DNA of 53,847 nt from Pseudomonadota bacterium. GTDB lineage: Bacteria > Pseudomonadota > Gammaproteobacteria > Steroidobacterales > Steroidobacteraceae. Shown piece by piece: positions 31,149 through 39,014 of the stretch (positions within the stretch are counted from its first letter, which is position 1; the number at the start of each line of letters is the position of its first letter). A model generated the notes under the pieces. It was not told the origin of the DNA and searched no databases. It worked only from the letters and a program-made list of their open reading frames with translations. The translations under genes and the position numbers were made by a program. The stretch is from contig JAJZDX010000030.1 of NCBI GenBank assembly GCA_021805865.1, forward strand, positions 1-53,847. Reading direction: 5' to 3'.

Positions 31149-32678
31149 ATGAGGCAGAACCGACGTCATCCCGGCCAGGCCACGCGCCAGGGCGCGCCCG
31201 CCCGCGAGAGCGACTACCGGCAGTTGCGCAATCCATTCACCCCACAGCGGGTGTATTCGGATGATGCGGTGGCGGCGATGCACGAGAGCGCCCTGCGGAT
31301 CAACGAGACGCTCGGCATCAAAGTGCTGCTTCCCGAGGCACGCGCGCTCTACCGCCAGGCGGGAGCGCTGGTCGAGGAGGACACCGGGATGGTGCGTCTC
31401 GGGCGCGAGATCATCGGGCACGCCCTCGAGCGCTGTCCGCGGGCCTTCCGGGGCTTTGGGGGCGATCCGGGGCGCGCGGTCGAGTTCGCGCCCGGATCGC
31501 TGGTGTTCATCGGCGGCTCGAGCTGCCCCAATGCGAGCGACCTCGATCGGGGACGCAGGCCGGGATCGCTCGCCGATCTGACCGATCTCACCAAGCTCAG
31601 TCAGCACTTCGACGTGCTGCACATGCTCGGCAACCACGTGGAGGCGCAGGACGTGCCGGTGCACGTGCGCCATTACGCCACCATGCGCCTGCAGCTGGCT
31701 CTGTCCGACAAGATGCCGCAGGTGTCCGCACGCGGCTCCGAGCAGGTCGAGGATTGCTTTGCCATGATCCGCCTGGCGCGCGGCCTGTCCGAGGAGCGGT
31801 TTCGGGCCGGGGTCTACGCCTACACCGTGATCAACAGCAATTCCCCGCGCACGCTCGACAACTCGATGGCCCAGGGCCTCATCGACTTCGCGCGCAACGG
31901 CCAGCTCACGATCATGACGCCGTTCTGCCTGGCCGGCGCCATGGCGCCCATCACCATCGCCGGCGCCCTCACGCTGCAGCACGCCGAAGCGCTCGCCGGC
32001 ATCACGCTGGCGCAGCTCGCGCACCCCGGCGCTCCCGTGCTCTACGGCAGCTTCCTCTCCAATGTCGATATGAAATCCGGCTCACCGGCATTCGGCACCC
32101 CGACTCACCTGCAGGCGACGCTCGGGGCCGGACAGCTCGCCCGGCTCGTGGGGCTGCCTTGGCGGGCCGGGGCCGGCACGGCGGCCAACGTGGTCGATGC
32201 CCAGTCGGCCTGGGAGACGCAGTTCTCGCTGTGGGCGAGCGTGCTCGCCGGGGCCACGGTCTGCATCCACGCGGCCGGGTGGATGGAGGGCGGGCTCACC
32301 AACTCCTACGAGAAGTGCATCACCGACATCGAGGTGCTGCAGATGCTGGCGGAGCTGTGCGTGGCGCCGCCGGCGGATGAGGATACGCTCGGCTTCGAGG
32401 CGATCGGCGAGGTGCAGCCCGGCGGCCATTTCTTCTCCGCGGCGCACACCATGGCGCGCTATCGCACGGCCTTCTACGAGCCGCTGATTGCCGATGTGTC
32501 CAACTTCGGCACCTGGAGGGAAAACGGCGAGCGCACCGCCACGGAACGGGCGCGGGACAGGTGGAAACAGGTGCTCGCGCAGTTCACGCCGCCGGCATCG
32601 GCGGCGGCGTGCGCGCCGGCGCTCGATGAGTTCATCGCGCGGCGCACGGAGGAGGGCGGCGCGCAGCCGGTGAGCTAG
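31149..32678 (+). CDS. MttB-family cobalamin-dependent methyltransferase, paralogue 3
   Basis: 509-aa non-pyrrolysine MttB homologue. Landmarks: NPFTPQRVYSDDAVAAMHES, INSNSPRTLDNSMAQGLIDF, FCLAGAMAPITIAGALTLQH, SGSPAFGTPTH, IHAAGWMEGGLTNSYEK and EVQPGGHFFSAAHTMARYR. It aligns by eye better with paralogue 2 than with paralogue 1. ATG 31149 is the first good start; the 167-bp gap before it contains TATATT at 31109-31114 as a possible -10 without a clear -35. It converges with an MFS gene: the stops of both genes share the palindrome CTAG at 32675-32678. The next genes (MFS, choline-dehydrogenase-like) suggest use with choline or betaine-type substrates, but it is transcribed alone. Confidence 0.9.
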   Translation: MRQNRRHPGQATRQGAPARESDYRQLRNPFTPQRVYSDDAVAAMHESALRINETLGIKVLLPEARALYRQAGALVEEDTGMVRLGREIIGHALERCPRAFRGFGGDPGRAVEFAPGSLVFIGGSSCPNASDLDRGRRPGSLADLTDLTKLSQHFDVLHMLGNHVEAQDVPVHVRHYATMRLQLALSDKMPQVSARGSEQVEDCFAMIRLARGLSEERFRAGVYAYTVINSNSPRTLDNSMAQGLIDFARNGQLTIMTPFCLAGAMAPITIAGALTLQHAEALAGITLAQLAHPGAPVLYGSFLSNVDMKSGSPAFGTPTHLQATLGAGQLARLVGLPWRAGAGTAANVVDAQSAWETQFSLWASVLAGATVCIHAAGWMEGGLTNSYEKCITDIEVLQMLAELCVAPPADEDTLGFEAIGEVQPGGHFFSAAHTMARYRTAFYEPLIADVSNFGTWRENGERTATERARDRWKQVLAQFTPPASAAACAPALDEFIARRTEEGGAQPVS

Positions 32679-34027
32679 GCGGCGATGCTCCTGGCGCGCC
32701 GCTCGTCATCGAGCAGGTTGCGGGCGGAGCGGAAGAAGTGCCAGCTTGCCCAGAACCCCGTCGGCACCAGGCACAGCAGCGCGAGGCGCAGCGACATCGC
32801 GGTCGGCGCTCCGTGCGGCGCGAACCAGTCGCTCAGGAACCCCACGGCCTGGGGCGCGATGATGAGGTTGCACACGTTGGCGATGAACAGCGTGATGGCG
32901 CAGTACATGGCGCGCATCTTCGGCAGGGCGAGGTTGTTGAGGATGCCGAAGCTCGAGCCGATGTAGACGTAGAGCGCGGGGATGTACAGCCAGAACAGCC
33001 AGCGGGTGAGTGTGAGAGACGAGGTCGAGTAAATCACGGCCGTGACGATGGTCGCGAAGCCGATGTAGGCGCCGAGCCAGCGCACGATGCGACGGGGGTC
33101 GGCGAACCCGGGGCGCGAGAGCAGCCAGGTGCTGGCGAGCATCGCAGCGCTTCCCCCGATGAGGTTCACGGGCCCGAGGATGGCGCCCGCCTGCCCGACG
33201 TTGAGCGAGTACGAGCGCATCAGGAACGCCGGTGTCCACCACATCAGTCCCCAGCCCCAGAGCGCCGTGATCCCCCCCGCCACCATCAGATGCACCGCCG
33301 AGCGCTGTGACCAGAGGAATCGCAGGGTCTCGCGGAAGGGCGGAGCGTCCGCATGGCTTTGCGCATCGAGCCGTCCGCGGCGCGGCTCGCGGATGGTGAG
33401 GAAGACGAGCACTCCGGCGATCACCCCGGGGATGCCAAGGAACAGGAACATGGTGCGCCAGCCGAAGCGGTAGGCGAGCTCGCCTGCGATCTGCGAGCCC
33501 ACCCAGGCGCCGATCGGCGCGCCGAGGGCGAACAGCTGCAGCGCCATCGGGCGGCGCTGCGCGGGGAAATAATCGGACAGGATGGAGCTGGCCCCCGGGG
33601 TGCCGCCAGCTTCCCCGACGCCGACGCCGATGCGTGCCCAGAGCAGCTGCCCGTAGCCGCGGGCGAGGCCCGTGGCTGTCGTGAAGGCCGACCAGGCGAC
33701 GAGGGAGCCCCCGATGATGTTGCGGCGGCTGTAGCGGTCGATCAGCCAGGAGAGCGGAAACCCGAAAAACACGTAGAAGAGCGCGAGCGACACCCCCGTG
33801 AGAAACGCGACATTGGCATCCGAAAGGTGCAGCTGCCGCCGGATGGGCTCGAGCACGGTCGAGATCGAGTACCGGTCGGAGATGCTGAGCGTGTAGACGA
33901 GGCACATCATGATCGCGACGTACCAGCGCCGCGCCAGGCTGGCGGCCTCCTCCGCCGGCGCATCATGCGTGTGGGGGGCCGCGGCAGGCTCCATATCGGC
34001 ACGCGCATCGCTACGCACTTCACTCAC
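32675..34027 (-). CDS. MFS transporter (Spinster-like)
   Basis: 450 aa, about 12 membrane segments. Family features: SDRYSISTVLEPIRRQLHLS at helix 1, FGFPLSWLIDRYSRRNII, ARIGVGVGEAGGTPGASSIL and GAPIGAWVGSQIAGE. These are typical of Spinster-type carriers that move organic anions or aromatics in proteobacteria. Start GTG 34027 has GAAGGCGGG upstream. It follows the GMC oxidoreductase by 15 nt in the same operon, so it may import the alcohol oxidised by that enzyme. It overlaps the convergent mttB3 stop by four bases. Confidence 0.88.
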   Translation of the reverse strand: MSEVRSDARADMEPAAAPHTHDAPAEEAASLARRWYVAIMMCLVYTLSISDRYSISTVLEPIRRQLHLSDANVAFLTGVSLALFYVFFGFPLSWLIDRYSRRNIIGGSLVAWSAFTTATGLARGYGQLLWARIGVGVGEAGGTPGASSILSDYFPAQRRPMALQLFALGAPIGAWVGSQIAGELAYRFGWRTMFLFLGIPGVIAGVLVFLTIREPRRGRLDAQSHADAPPFRETLRFLWSQRSAVHLMVAGGITALWGWGLMWWTPAFLMRSYSLNVGQAGAILGPVNLIGGSAAMLASTWLLSRPGFADPRRIVRWLGAYIGFATIVTAVIYSTSSLTLTRWLFWLYIPALYVYIGSSFGILNNLALPKMRAMYCAITLFIANVCNLIIAPQAVGFLSDWFAPHGAPTAMSLRLALLCLVPTGFWASWHFFRSARNLLDDERRARSIAA

Positions 34028-34042
34028 GCGGCACCCGCCTTC

Positions 34043-35662
34043 TCACCGCGCGCCGCCCTCCTCCAGGATGAGGGCGGCGGCTTTCTCGGCCGCCATCAGG
34101 GTCGGTGCGTTGATGTTGCCGGATGTGACCGACGGAAACACCGACGCATCGACGACGCGCAGCCCCTGCACGCCATGCACTCGCAGGCGGGCATCGACCA
34201 CCGAGCGTGCCGGATCCGGTCCCATCGCACACGTACTGCACGGGTGGAACACCGAGCCTGCGCGGCGGCGGAAATCGGCCAGCACTTCCTCATCGGTGCG
34301 GACCTGCTCCCCGGGCAGGCGCTCGGACTCGGTGAGCCGCGCGAGCGGCGCCGCGCCGGCGATGCGCCGCAGCAGGCGTGCCCCCTCGTATACATCCGCG
34401 ATGTCCTCGGCGGTGGCGAGGCTGTTCGGCGCGATGGCCGGGCTCGCGAAGGGATCGGCGCTGCGGATGTGAACACTCCCGCGGCTCGTGGGGCGGCAGG
34501 TGTTGAAGGACATCAGAAAGCCCGGAAATGGATCGGGCTTCATGAGCCGGCGGCTCTGGCCGTGAGTGGTGGTGGAGTAGCTGGCGGGATTAAAATAGAT
34601 GTGCAGGTTGGGGCGCTCGATTCCGGGACGGCTGCGCACGAAGGCGCCCGCCTGATTGACGCTCATCGCGAGCGGGCCGTCGCGGTACAGCGCATAGCGC
34701 AGCGCCGCCTTGAGCTTGCCTCCGAGGGGACCGAGCACGTCGTTGAGGGTGGGGACCTTGGAGCGGTAAAAATAGGAGACGCAGACATGATCCTGCAGCC
34801 CTTGACCGACGGCCGGCAGCGCCGCTACGACCGGGATGCCGAAGCGCCCGAGCAGCGCCGGATCCCCTATCCCGGAGAGCTCGAGCAGTTGCGGTGAGCC
34901 GATGGCGCCGGCCGAGAGGATCACCTCTCGGGCGTTGGCTAGCTCACGCGTGCCCGAACGGACGTACTCGACGCCCGTCGCCCGCGTACCCTCGAAGATC
35001 ACCCGACACGCGTGTGCCCTGAGGGCGAGCCGCAGGCCGGGCCGGTGCAGCGCGGGACGCAGATAGGCGCTCGCGGCCGAGACGCGCACGCCGTCCTGGA
35101 TCGTGACCTGCCAGAGGCCGGCTCCCTCCGGCTGGGCGCCGTTGAAATCGGCGCTCGTGCGGATGCCGATGTCGGCACATGCGGCGATGAACGCGGAGCA
35201 GAGCGGATGAACGGCCGCGGAGGGATCCTGGATATGCACCGGTCCGCCCACTCCATGCCATTGTGAGGGACCGAGCGGGTGATCCTCGAGTTTCCTGAAG
35301 TAAGGCAGCACGTCGGCCCACCCCCAGCCGGGATTGCCCGCCGAGCGCCAGTCATCGTAATCGGCCGGCTGTCCGCGCACGAACACCATGGCGTTGATGG
35401 AGCTCGAGCCGCCGAGCACCTTGCCCCGCGGCCAATGTGCGCTGCGGTGGTCGAGCCCGGGATCGGGCGCGGCCTCGTACATCCAGTTGTATCGCGGATC
35501 GGTAAAAGTGCGCGCGTACCCGACCGGCACGCGGATCCAGGGACTTCGGTCCGAGCCGCCCGCCTCAAGGAGCAGCACGCGCTGCCCCGTCTCGCTCAGG
35601 CGTCGTGCCAGCACGCAGCCCGCGGATCCGGCACCGACGATGATGTAGTCGTATTGCGGCAT
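34043..35662 (-). CDS. GMC-family FAD alcohol dehydrogenase, choline-dehydrogenase-like
   Basis: 539 aa. GMC oxidoreductases oxidise alcohols with FAD; BetA-type members turn choline into betaine aldehyde. Seen: FAD motif YDYIIVGAGSAGCVLARRLS at the N-terminus, GMC signature 1 WPRGKVLGGSSSINAMVF, signature 2 GAIGSPQLLELSGIGDP, catalytic His473 in VFHPCSTCAMG and the C-terminal GNINAPTLMAAEKAA. The start ATG 35662 (MPQYDYI) is the family-typical beginning; the frame is open further upstream. Substrate cannot be fixed from sequence because GMC paralogues are very diverse; choline or another long-chain or aromatic alcohol are both possible. Operon with the Spinster-like carrier; divergent from TonB receptor 2. 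Confidence 0.9.
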   Translation of the reverse strand: MPQYDYIIVGAGSAGCVLARRLSETGQRVLLLEAGGSDRSPWIRVPVGYARTFTDPRYNWMYEAAPDPGLDHRSAHWPRGKVLGGSSSINAMVFVRGQPADYDDWRSAGNPGWGWADVLPYFRKLEDHPLGPSQWHGVGGPVHIQDPSAAVHPLCSAFIAACADIGIRTSADFNGAQPEGAGLWQVTIQDGVRVSAASAYLRPALHRPGLRLALRAHACRVIFEGTRATGVEYVRSGTRELANAREVILSAGAIGSPQLLELSGIGDPALLGRFGIPVVAALPAVGQGLQDHVCVSYFYRSKVPTLNDVLGPLGGKLKAALRYALYRDGPLAMSVNQAGAFVRSRPGIERPNLHIYFNPASYSTTTHGQSRRLMKPDPFPGFLMSFNTCRPTSRGSVHIRSADPFASPAIAPNSLATAEDIADVYEGARLLRRIAGAAPLARLTESERLPGEQVRTDEEVLADFRRRAGSVFHPCSTCAMGPDPARSVVDARLRVHGVQGLRVVDASVFPSVTSGNINAPTLMAAEKAAALILEEGGAR

Positions 35663-35977
35663 CGGCGTTCCGGCCGCACGGTATGCGGCCCCCTGCATGA
35701 GCATACGAATCCGCGGACGCGAGGACCATGCTTTTTCCCGATGCCGCCATAGAAATTCTCGGCTTGGATCACCTCGGGATCTATGGAACCCTTTTACGCA
35801 CGATGTCGTAATGCCGCAACATGGGCGTCGTAATATCACAAGTCACCCATCGGTGGGATGCGCGACCATGATCGGCATCAAACCGGAGCGCTCTGGCGCG
35901 CGGCATGTCCGGGGGGAAGGCTCGGAGGGGTCCGGGCCCATGCCCTAAAAAAGTTTATAACGTGCAGAGGTAGGCGC
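35663..35977. promoter_or_regulatory. Divergent control region between GMC oxidoreductase and TonB receptor 2
   Basis: About 315 bp with no gene. GTCGTAAT occurs twice in the same direction, at 35805-35812 and 35827-35834, exactly 22 bp apart (two helical turns), as expected for a dimeric activator site. TATAAC at 35956-35961 is a possible -10 very near the receptor start. CGTAATG-CC-GCAACATG at 35807-35823 resembles a sequence upstream of the mttB2/LhpE-like genes. Confidence 0.45.
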
Positions 35978-38746
35978 ATGAAATCGAACCACAGGCTCTC
36001 ACGCACCGTTGCCGCCATTCTGAGCGCATCGGCTGCCCACGCGGTGCTCGCCGCCAATACGAACGGCACGGGTAGCACTGCCCACTCGATTGGCGCACCC
36101 CAACTGCAGGAAATTGTTGTTACCGCGCAACATCGTGCGCAGAACATCCAATCCGTGCCGATCGCGATGGAGGCCCTCACTGGCAAGACCCTGCAGCAGC
36201 TGAACGTGCAGACCTTCTCGCAGTTCGTGAAGTACCTGCCGAACGTCACGACGGCGAGCGCGGGGCCCGGCAACGGCATCATCTTCATGCGCGGGTTGTC
36301 GGACGGCGTCGTCGGCGCTCAAGGCCAGGGCACCGTGGGCACCTTCCCGAACGTCGCGGTATACCTCGATGACTCCTCGGTGATGCAGCCGGGCCGCGAC
36401 CTGAATGTCTACGCGGTGGACCTGAAGCGCATCGAGGTGCTGGAAGGCCCGCAGGGGACGCTCTTCGGCGCCGGCGCCGAGGCCGGCGTGGTGCGCTACA
36501 TCACCAACAAGCCGAACCTCTACCGCTACGAGGTGAACGTCAACGGCGCCTACGGCATTACCGCGCACGGCGACCCGAACCATCACATGAGCGCGGTGTT
36601 CAATTGGCCCATCATCCCGGGCAGATTCGCCGCGCGACTGGTGTGGTTCACGGACCATCGCGGCGGGTACATCAACAACCTGCCGGCGACCTTCAGCCGC
36701 AGCCCGCACGACGTCGGCCTCGTGTACGAGAACGGCGGCGTGGTGCCGACCAACAGCGTGACGATCAATAACTACCAGATCGCCGGCAATGCCATCAATC
36801 CGGTCGACTACGGCGGCGGCCGCCTGGAGCTGAAATACAAGGTCAACGACCGCTGGAGCGTGCTGCTCAGCGAGATGTACCAGGACATGAACGCGCAGGG
36901 GGTGTTCTACGAGATGCCCTATGCGAGCTACGGGCCGAACGTGGGCTCGGCGCAGGCATACGTCGTTCCCGGCAGCATCGATGCGCAGCATCCCTCGGGC
37001 GTCATCGCCGGCCCCTATCAGGGCGTGCCGCTGCCGCCGCTTTCGGTGAACCTGTTCAATCCCTCCTACGACAAGGACCGCTGGGAGAACACCGAGGTGC
37101 GGGTCGACGGCAAGGTGGGACCGCTGAAGCTCGTCTACGCCGGCGCGTACCTCGATCGCCACACCGAGCAGTCCGGCGACTACACCAATTACGCCCGCGG
37201 CCGGTACGGCTATTACTATCAGTGCACGGGCGTGTCGTTCAGCGCGACGAGCGGCAACGCCGGTGCGACCTGCAACTCGCCGCAGGCGGCCTGGCACGAC
37301 ACGACGCACAATACGCACTTCTCCCAGGAGATACGCCTCAGCACGCCGAGCGACTGGCGGCTGCGGGGCCTGGTGGGCTTCTACTACGAGGACTACAAGC
37401 TCTACGGCCTCACGCAGTGGAACTACAACACCCTGCCGGACTGCTCGCCGACCGGCGCGACCACCGGCTGCTTCCTGCCGAAGGTGACGTTACCCGGCAT
37501 GCCTTATCAGTCCGGTCCCAACGGGTTCCCGACCCAGCCGGCGTTCTTCGACAACAGCGAGCGCACCTTCATCCAGCGGGCGGTCTACTTCTCCGGCAGC
37601 TTCGACATCGTGCCGCACAAGCTGATCATCACGGCCGGCGCCCGCTACTTCCGCATGTCGAACTCGGAAGTGGGCGGCTCCATGGGCAGCTTCTATTGCG
37701 AGAAATACACCGTAACGAGCTATTACGGCCAGTGCCTGACGTCCAATGTCACGGACTTCAACCCCGCTGCCAAGGGCAATGTCAACGCCTTGGGCCCGTT
37801 GGTGAACGATCCGAACCTGGTGTTCACGACCACCAATCACCTGCTGCAGACCGGCATGCGCGGGCGCGCCAACCTGACCTGGCGGATCACCCCGCAGATC
37901 ATGGCGTACTACACCTACTCACAGGGGTTCCGGCCCGGCGGCTTCAATCGCGGCACCGGCTACTACCTCGACGGCGCGAACGGCCAGCCGCAGTGGGTGC
38001 GTCCGGCGGACTACCTGTCCGATAACCTGACCAACAACGAGATCGGCTGGAAGACCCGCTGGCTCGACAACCGGCTGCAGGTGGACGGCTCGGTCTATCA
38101 GGAGATGTGGACCCACACCCAGGTGCAGGTGTTCTGCCCGCAATGCGGCTTTGGAAACCTGACTTTCACCACCAATGGCGCCAACTACCGGGTGCGGGGC
38201 ATCGAGCTGGCGATCGATGCGCTGCCGATGCGCGGCCTGTCGGTGCATGCGGCGGCGTCCTGGAACAGCGGCCAGCAGACCAATGCGCCGATGCTGATAG
38301 ACAACGTCCCGGGCAGCCCCAATTTCGGCAAGCCGATCACCGAGTACTATGCGGGCGGCCAGGCGATACCGGTGCCGAATGTGTTCGGCGCCGTGGGCGG
38401 TCCGCTCGCCAATTCACCGCCCTTCCGGTGCAACATGCGGGTGCGCTACGACTGGATCATGGGCTCGTATTTCCCGTTCGTGCAGGTGGGCTTCCAGCAC
38501 AGCGCGCATTCGTACTCGCCCACGGGCGAGATCGAGACGGACATCCAGCCGTCCTGGACGGCCTACGACGCCTCGGTGGGCGTCTCGAGAGGGCAGTGGA
38601 CGCTGGCGCTGCATGGGGTCAATCTCACCAACGTGAACAAGAGCCTGTTCACCTCCCGCCGCCAGTTCATTCTCACCGAGACGCCCATGCGCCCGAGGGT
38701 GATCGAGCTGACCTTCAGCTACCACTGGTCCCAGCGCGCCCACTGA
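35978..38746 (+). CDS. TonB-dependent outer-membrane receptor 2
   Basis: 922-aa outer-membrane receptor. The start ATG 35978 (MKSNHRLSRTVAAILSASAA) with AGAGGTAGG upstream leads into a signal peptide ending near AVLAAN. The TonB-box-like QLQEIVVTAQHRAQ is followed by a plug (RIEVLEGPQGTLFGAGAEAG) and a long barrel ending RPRVIELTFSYHWSQRAH, not in phenylalanine. The truncated receptor 3 at the right edge ends almost the same way (TPMRPRVIELDFHYSF), so the two belong to one subfamily, distinct from receptor 1. Its ligand is unknown; it lies between the choline-dehydrogenase-like operon and a GcvT-fusion dehydrogenase. Confidence 0.93.
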   Translation: MKSNHRLSRTVAAILSASAAHAVLAANTNGTGSTAHSIGAPQLQEIVVTAQHRAQNIQSVPIAMEALTGKTLQQLNVQTFSQFVKYLPNVTTASAGPGNGIIFMRGLSDGVVGAQGQGTVGTFPNVAVYLDDSSVMQPGRDLNVYAVDLKRIEVLEGPQGTLFGAGAEAGVVRYITNKPNLYRYEVNVNGAYGITAHGDPNHHMSAVFNWPIIPGRFAARLVWFTDHRGGYINNLPATFSRSPHDVGLVYENGGVVPTNSVTINNYQIAGNAINPVDYGGGRLELKYKVNDRWSVLLSEMYQDMNAQGVFYEMPYASYGPNVGSAQAYVVPGSIDAQHPSGVIAGPYQGVPLPPLSVNLFNPSYDKDRWENTEVRVDGKVGPLKLVYAGAYLDRHTEQSGDYTNYARGRYGYYYQCTGVSFSATSGNAGATCNSPQAAWHDTTHNTHFSQEIRLSTPSDWRLRGLVGFYYEDYKLYGLTQWNYNTLPDCSPTGATTGCFLPKVTLPGMPYQSGPNGFPTQPAFFDNSERTFIQRAVYFSGSFDIVPHKLIITAGARYFRMSNSEVGGSMGSFYCEKYTVTSYYGQCLTSNVTDFNPAAKGNVNALGPLVNDPNLVFTTTNHLLQTGMRGRANLTWRITPQIMAYYTYSQGFRPGGFNRGTGYYLDGANGQPQWVRPADYLSDNLTNNEIGWKTRWLDNRLQVDGSVYQEMWTHTQVQVFCPQCGFGNLTFTTNGANYRVRGIELAIDALPMRGLSVHAAASWNSGQQTNAPMLIDNVPGSPNFGKPITEYYAGGQAIPVPNVFGAVGGPLANSPPFRCNMRVRYDWIMGSYFPFVQVGFQHSAHSYSPTGEIETDIQPSWTAYDASVGVSRGQWTLALHGVNLTNVNKSLFTSRRQFILTETPMRPRVIELTFSYHWSQRAH

Positions 38747-39014
38747 GTCCGCTGCCCGTGCCGAGCCCGTGCGCCGTTGTCCCTCGCGGCGCACGGGGGA
38801 GGGCGGGGCCGGAGCCTGCGGCTCCCCGGGGCACTCCATGGCGGGAAGCGGGCCCGGCGCTTGCGGCGCGGGTCTCGGACGACCACTCCCGCGCCCCGTC
38901 CGCGCTTCCCGGCCGGACGGATCCGGACAAGCCGGTGGCGCAAATTGGCCAGCGGCCGCCGATGGCGGCGGCGATACTGGCGCCAACGCCGTCACGGCAT
39001 AATCATTCCTCCAC
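38747..39014. other. Intergenic gap rich in secondary structure
   Basis: 268 bp between TonB receptor 2 and GcvT-fusion dehydrogenase 1, no gene seen. After the terminator-like hairpin (38766-38797) come GGAGCC-TGC-GGCTCC at 38811-38825 and a nested structure. Its outer 9-bp arms are CGGGAAGCG (38842) and CGCTTCCCG (38903); its inner 8-bp arms are GGCGCGGG (38865) and CCCGCGCC (38888). CATAAT about 15 nt before the dehydrogenase start is -10-like. A structured RNA cannot be excluded, but no known riboswitch is recognised. Confidence 0.4.
38766..38797 (+). terminator. Hairpin after TonB receptor 2
   Basis: CCCGTGCGCCG (38766-38776) and CGGCGCACGGG (38787-38797) form a perfect 11-bp GC stem with a 10-nt loop, starting 20 nt after the receptor stop codon. 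No U-run follows. Confidence 0.55.

Noticed and set aside
1900-32678. Pyrrolysine-containing MttB system
   Set aside because: All three mttB-like frames are continuous without an internal TAG, and no pylT/pylS-like genes were seen.
38747-39014. Glycine or THF riboswitch before GcvT-fusion dehydrogenase 1
   Set aside because: Stems are present, but I could not match the conserved cores of those riboswitches by eye.
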